5,385 bases of DNA from Desulfobacteraceae bacterium (GTDB lineage Bacteria; Desulfobacterota; DSM-4660; Desulfatiglandales; HGW-15). Every line of letters begins with the position of its first letter. Within the stretch, counting starts at the first letter, position 1. The translations under genes and the position numbers were made by a program. The notes under the pieces were generated by a model. It did no database searches, had not been told where the DNA came from, and saw only the letters and a program-made list of their open reading frames with translations. The stretch covers positions 1 through 5,385 of the forward strand of contig RPPU01000348.1 in assembly GCA_003819975.1 (NCBI GenBank). The letters are read 5' to 3'. Positions 4,800 to 5,385 of the stretch are shown here, one piece after another.

Positions 4800-5258
4800 A
4801 TGAAAAAAGAGGCTCTGGCCGAAATGGAGCGGGAATTCAAGGGGGAGCGCGCCGACTTGATTCCCGTGCTGCAACGCATTCAGTCGATCTATGACTACCT
4901 GCCTAAAGAAGCCCTCCGGAAAGCCGCCCGCTGGCTCAAGATTTCAGAGAATGAAATCTACGGGGTGGCGACTTTTTACGCCCAGTTCCGGTTCGCGCCG
5001 CGCGGGAAGCATCATCTCAAGGTCTGCCTGGGAACGGCCTGTCATGTCAAGGGCGGAGAGCAGATGCTGGAAGTGCTTAAAAGGCGCCTCGAAATCAACC
5101 CGGGCGAGACCACGGCCGACGGCAAATATGACCTGGAGCGGGTGGCTTGCCTGGGTTGTTGCGCGCTTGCGCCGGTGGTCACTTTTGACGATAAAACCTA
5201 TGCCCAGATGTCGGTTCTGAAACTGCAGGGGATTCTCGATGAACACAAAAAAGCTTGA
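4800..5258 (+). CDS. nuoE: NuoE/HydC-type [2Fe-2S] subunit
   Basis: This is a thioredoxin-like [2Fe-2S] subunit that passes electrons in complex I or in NAD(P)-linked hydrogenases and formate dehydrogenases. The 152 residues match the family in length and layout: a helical N-terminal half with LIPVLQRIQSIYDYLP (20-35) and the signature IYGVATFYAQF (53-63), then the cluster domain. The four ligands are all present: C76 and C81 in CLGTACHVKGG (C-x4-C) and C117 and C121 in CLGCCALAP (C-x3-C), with an extra C120. The ATG at 4800 has AAGGAGG 9 nt upstream; a TTG one codon earlier (6 nt spacing) is the alternative. The next gene starts 20 nt inside this one, so the two are translationally linked. 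With the upstream DRTGG gene, the best reading is HydC of an electron-bifurcating [FeFe] hydrogenase. Ordinary NuoE or a formate dehydrogenase subunit cannot be excluded. The protein family is certain; the holoenzyme is inferred. Confidence 0.93.
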   Translation: MKKEALAEMEREFKGERADLIPVLQRIQSIYDYLPKEALRKAARWLKISENEIYGVATFYAQFRFAPRGKHHLKVCLGTACHVKGGEQMLEVLKRRLEINPGETTADGKYDLERVACLGCCALAPVVTFDDKTYAQMSVLKLQGILDEHKKA

Positions 5259-5385
5259 AGCACGCCGTGAACAAGCGGCTAAAAAATGGTCGGAGTTCCA
5301 AAACAACAAGCGTCCGCTGATCTATGTCGGCGCCGGGTCCTGCGGGTTGGCGGCCGGGGCGGCTGAAGTCATCGGCGCCATGGAA
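5239..5385 (+). CDS. Start of a NuoF/HydB-type redox subunit (partial)
   Basis: Only the first 49 codons are inside the window and the gene is cut by the right edge. It starts at an ATG inside the NuoE-like gene, with AGGGG 7 nt upstream. After a charged helical lead (residues 1-24) comes PLIYVGAGSCGLAAGAAEVI (26-45). This is a beta strand and glycine-rich turn with C35, typical of the N-terminal thioredoxin-like [2Fe-2S] domain of HydB-type NuoF proteins (pattern GxGxCGxAxGA). Classic NuoF lacks this extra domain, so HydB of a bifurcating hydrogenase, or a similar NAD(P)-linked flavoprotein subunit, is favoured. It would carry FMN, an NAD(H) site and Fe-S clusters downstream. A separate single-domain thioredoxin-like ferredoxin is the alternative. 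The missing downstream sequence decides. Confidence 0.7.
   Translation, partial: MNTKKLEARREQAAKKWSEFQNNKRPLIYVGAGSCGLAAGAAEVIGAME

Overview
The window looks like a piece of chromosome from an anaerobic bacterium. The best guess is Desulfobacterota (the former Deltaproteobacteria) or a relative with a similar lifestyle. This rests on protein resemblance: a divergent MurJ, an AsmA-like protein, and a DRTGG protein next to NuoE/HydC- and HydB-like redox subunits. It also rests on the GTAGGGGC-type palindromes and CGCCAAGG/CGCAAAGG repeats between genes. The taxonomic call is an inference and was not tested by any search.

Left half, minus strand, read from right to left: a good sigma70-type promoter (TTGACT, 17 nt, TACACT, at 2899-2871) lies about 30 nt in front of murJ (2837-1203), the lipid II flippase of peptidoglycan synthesis. 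A 163-bp gap (1040-1202) holds four inverted repeats in a row. It is followed by a membrane-anchored AsmA-like protein (1039-323) and a small charged protein of unknown role (about 291-85). The last two genes are almost contiguous and probably co-transcribed. Positions 1-84 hold no supportable gene.

Middle: 2838-3604 is an A+T-rich stretch of about 770 bp with no convincing gene, separating the two divergent transcription units. It carries the murJ promoter facing left. Facing right is a strong-looking promoter (TTGACA, 18 nt, TATAAA, at 3067-3096), preceded by an A-rich tract. That promoter would give a leader of about 500 nt before the first plus-strand gene, or a separate small RNA. Inverted repeats lie at 3384-3403 and just before the first gene (3521-3565).

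Right half, plus strand: a 173-aa protein with 13 cysteines (3605-4126); a 109-aa DRTGG-domain protein (4160-4489); a repeat-rich spacer of about 310 bp (4490-4799); a NuoE/HydC-type [2Fe-2S] subunit (4800-5258); and, overlapping it by 20 nt, the start of a second redox subunit, most likely NuoF/HydB (5239 to the window edge). DRTGG proteins of this short type are known from clusters for electron-bifurcating [FeFe] hydrogenases and related NAD(P)-linked oxidoreductases. The right half is therefore probably the front of such a cluster, with the cysteine-rich protein as an uncharacterised leading member. No hydrogenase catalytic subunit is inside the window, so that assignment rests on the visible subunits and gene order.
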